Origin: Methylotenera sp.
GTDB lineage: Bacteria > Pseudomonadota > Gammaproteobacteria > Burkholderiales > Methylophilaceae
Length of the DNA: 7,292 nt
Direction: 5' to 3'
NCBI GenBank assembly: GCA_013816325.1
Contig: JACDEP010000112.1
Span: 1 to 7,292 of the forward strand
Of the stretch, positions 6,249-7,292 are shown one piece after another; position 1 is the first letter of the stretch; the number at the start of each line of letters is the position of its first letter. The notes below the pieces were generated by a model. That model ran no database searches. It saw nothing but the letters and a program-made list of their open reading frames with translations, and had not been told where the DNA came from. The translations under genes and the position numbers were made by a program.

Positions 6249-6264
6249 CTAAATAACTAATTAT
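6236..6264 (+). promoter_or_regulatory. Sigma-70 promoter of the ArsR-type gene
   Basis: A perfect -35 TTGACA (6236-6241) is followed after 17 bp by AATTAT (6259-6264), matching the -10 consensus at four of six positions. The predicted start of transcription falls at about 6270-6272, on the ATG itself, so the message would be leaderless or nearly so. This agrees with the absence of a Shine-Dalgarno sequence. Confidence 0.55.
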
Positions 6265-6272
6265 ATAGTTAT
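6245..6272. promoter_or_regulatory. Candidate self-operator of the ArsR-type regulator
   Basis: ATAACTAA occurs twice in tandem (6245-6252 and 6253-6260). The second copy forms an inverted repeat with TAGTTAT (6266-6272): 7-bp arms with a 6-bp spacer. The palindrome covers the -10 element and the first bases of the start codon, so a bound dimer would block transcription. Size and AT-richness suit ArsR/SmtB-type operators; binding is inferred. Confidence 0.5.
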
Positions 6273-6576
6273 GAAATACATTACTGACATTCCTGCTGAA
6301 TTCAAAGATACAGCTGATATTTTCATCGCAATGGGTGATGAACATCGCCAGCGCATCCTGCTAGCATTTGAAAAAGGAGAGAAACTTAACATTCTGCAAA
6401 TCGTTTCAACCACTACACTTAGTCGCACGGCAATCACGCATCATTTAAAAGTTTTGCATAATGCAAAGGTTCTGAATTCAGAGAAAATTGGTAAGGAGGT
6501 CCATTTTTGGATCAACCGCTTAATAGTAATAGAAGCACTGCAAAACGTTTTAAGTTATATAGAACAAGAAACCTAA
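6271..6576 (+). CDS. ArsR-type winged-helix transcriptional regulator, cysteine-free
   Basis: This 101-residue DNA-binding protein is probably a dimeric repressor. Its core is the ArsR/SmtB winged helix-turn-helix: MGDEHRQRILLAF (21-33), helix NILQIV (40-45), recognition helix with LSRTAITHHLKVLHNAKVLN (50-69) and beta-wing EKIGKEVHFWIN (71-82), with a C-terminal dimerisation helix. It contains no cysteine, so it lacks the ELCVCDL-type thiolate metal site of ArsR/SmtB and cannot be a thiol or persulfide switch. His/Asp/Glu metal binding is not excluded. The ATG at 6271 lacks a Shine-Dalgarno sequence and sits at the predicted transcript start; the alternative ATG at 6331 would remove the first helix. 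It is followed by aas after 36 bp with no terminator, so aas is its likely target. The ligand is unknown. Confidence 0.85.
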   Translation: MKYITDIPAEFKDTADIFIAMGDEHRQRILLAFEKGEKLNILQIVSTTTLSRTAITHHLKVLHNAKVLNSEKIGKEVHFWINRLIVIEALQNVLSYIEQET

Positions 6577-6612
6577 ATATAAAATAAGTTATAAATAAAA
6601 AAGGGAGTATCA

Positions 6613-7292
6613 ATGATTGCCAGGTTATTAAAATATATTTGTCGAGCTGTGTTCAGGGTAGAAGTGTCCGGCATTACCAATATACCTAAGCAAAAAAAGT
6701 TGCTTATCATTGCCAATCATGAGTCATTCCTGGATGGCTTATTACTCGGGTTATTTTTGCCTATCCGCGCTACATTTGTAGTGCATACCAGCGTGCTGAA
6801 TAGCTGGATGTTCAGGCAAATTCTACGTTTAACACCTTATTTAGCGGTAGACCCTACTTCACCATTAGCTATGAAGAAAGTCATTAAGCTGTTGGAAGAA
6901 GGCAAGCCTGTGGTGATATTCCCTGAAGGTCGCATCACATTAACCGGTTCACTGATGAAAGTATACGACGGCCCAGGCTTTGTTGCTGCAAAAACAGGTG
7001 CTGATATTTTACCGGTTCGTATTGATGGAGCTGCACGCTCTTATTTCAGCCGTTTGCAACATCGTGAAGCAAAAACATTGTTCCCCAAAGTGAACATTTC
7101 TATTCTGCCATCTACTAATATCCGCATGCCTGAGGCATCAACTGCAAAAATCCGACGTAGATTAGCTGGTGATGCGATGCGTCGCGAAATGCAAAGTATG
7201 ATGTTTAGTTCTGCGCCTATCAGTACCTTGAACGAGGCTTTTATAGACGCTATTTCAAACTATCGCCGCAAAACCCCACTCGTAGAGGACAT
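6613..7292 (+). CDS. aas: Aas: lysophospholipid acyltransferase/acyl-ACP synthetase, N-terminal part (runs off the right edge)
   Basis: The 226 visible codons form the PlsC-like acyltransferase domain. In Aas this domain re-acylates 2-acyl-lysophosphatidylethanolamine at the inner membrane, and the C-terminal AMP-binding domain supplies acyl-ACP from free fatty acid. The catalytic HX4D motif is NHESFLD (His36, Asp41), and the acceptor-binding motif is FPEGR (103-107). The stretch RITLTGSLMKVYDGPGFVAAK and the following LPVRIDGA and FSRLQ match E. coli Aas closely as I remember it, far better than PlsC. The start ATG has a Shine-Dalgarno AGGGAG (6602-6607). No MFS (LplT-like) domain is fused in front. 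The AMP-binding domain must be beyond the edge, so the bifunctional form is inferred. It shares a strand and probably a transcript with the ArsR-type gene. Confidence 0.88.
   Translation, partial: MIARLLKYICRAVFRVEVSGITNIPKQKKLLIIANHESFLDGLLLGLFLPIRATFVVHTSVLNSWMFRQILRLTPYLAVDPTSPLAMKKVIKLLEEGKPVVIFPEGRITLTGSLMKVYDGPGFVAAKTGADILPVRIDGAARSYFSRLQHREAKTLFPKVNISILPSTNIRMPEASTAKIRRRLAGDAMRREMQSMMFSSAPISTLNEAFIDAISNYRRKTPLVED

Noticed and set aside
6130..6345. Minus-strand open frame across the amtB terminator and the regulator promoter
   Set aside because: It runs through a clear terminator, promoter and operator and into the regulator gene, with no ribosome site or coding character.

Overview
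The window (about 7.3 kb, AT-leaning) looks like ordinary chromosome of a betaproteobacterium. My best guess is the methylotroph family Methylophilaceae (Methylotenera/Methylophilus type). This rests on the closeness of the proteins to betaproteobacterial families, the moderate G+C, and the porin-glnK-amtB order. The guess comes from memory of these families, not from a search.

Layout. Positions 1-3176 are read leftward. In transcription order they are ubiK (ubiquinone-biosynthesis accessory factor), comM (AAA+ helicase of the YifB/Mg-chelatase-like family), a small two-pore-helix-type cation channel with a TGYGD filter, and the 5' third or less of metH (cobalamin-dependent methionine synthase), which runs off the left edge. 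A 176-bp divergent intergenic region (3177-3352) follows. From 3353 everything is read rightward: a TorF-family outer-membrane porin-like protein, glnK (PII signal protein), amtB (ammonium channel), a strong intrinsic terminator, a small cysteine-free ArsR-type repressor, and the start of aas (acyl-ACP synthetase/lysophospholipid acyltransferase), which runs off the right edge.

How the genes work together. The porin, glnK and amtB appear to form one nitrogen-responsive unit. A 16-base perfect match to the sigma-54 consensus lies just upstream of the porin, no sigma-54 site is visible before glnK, and the first strong terminator comes after amtB. This suggests that the outer-membrane protein, the inner-membrane ammonium channel and its PII plug are produced together under nitrogen limitation, with a 10-bp-stem hairpin between porin and glnK that could set their ratio. 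The ArsR-type gene has a candidate self-operator lying across its -10 element and start codon. No terminator separates it from aas, so it may control membrane phospholipid repair. ubiK and comM are only 1 bp apart (TAATATG) and probably translationally coupled.

Nothing in the window is a mobile element, CRISPR array, tRNA or rRNA. The most interesting points are the sigma-54-linked porin and the ArsR-aas pairing with its operator architecture. I do not see a wholly new system.
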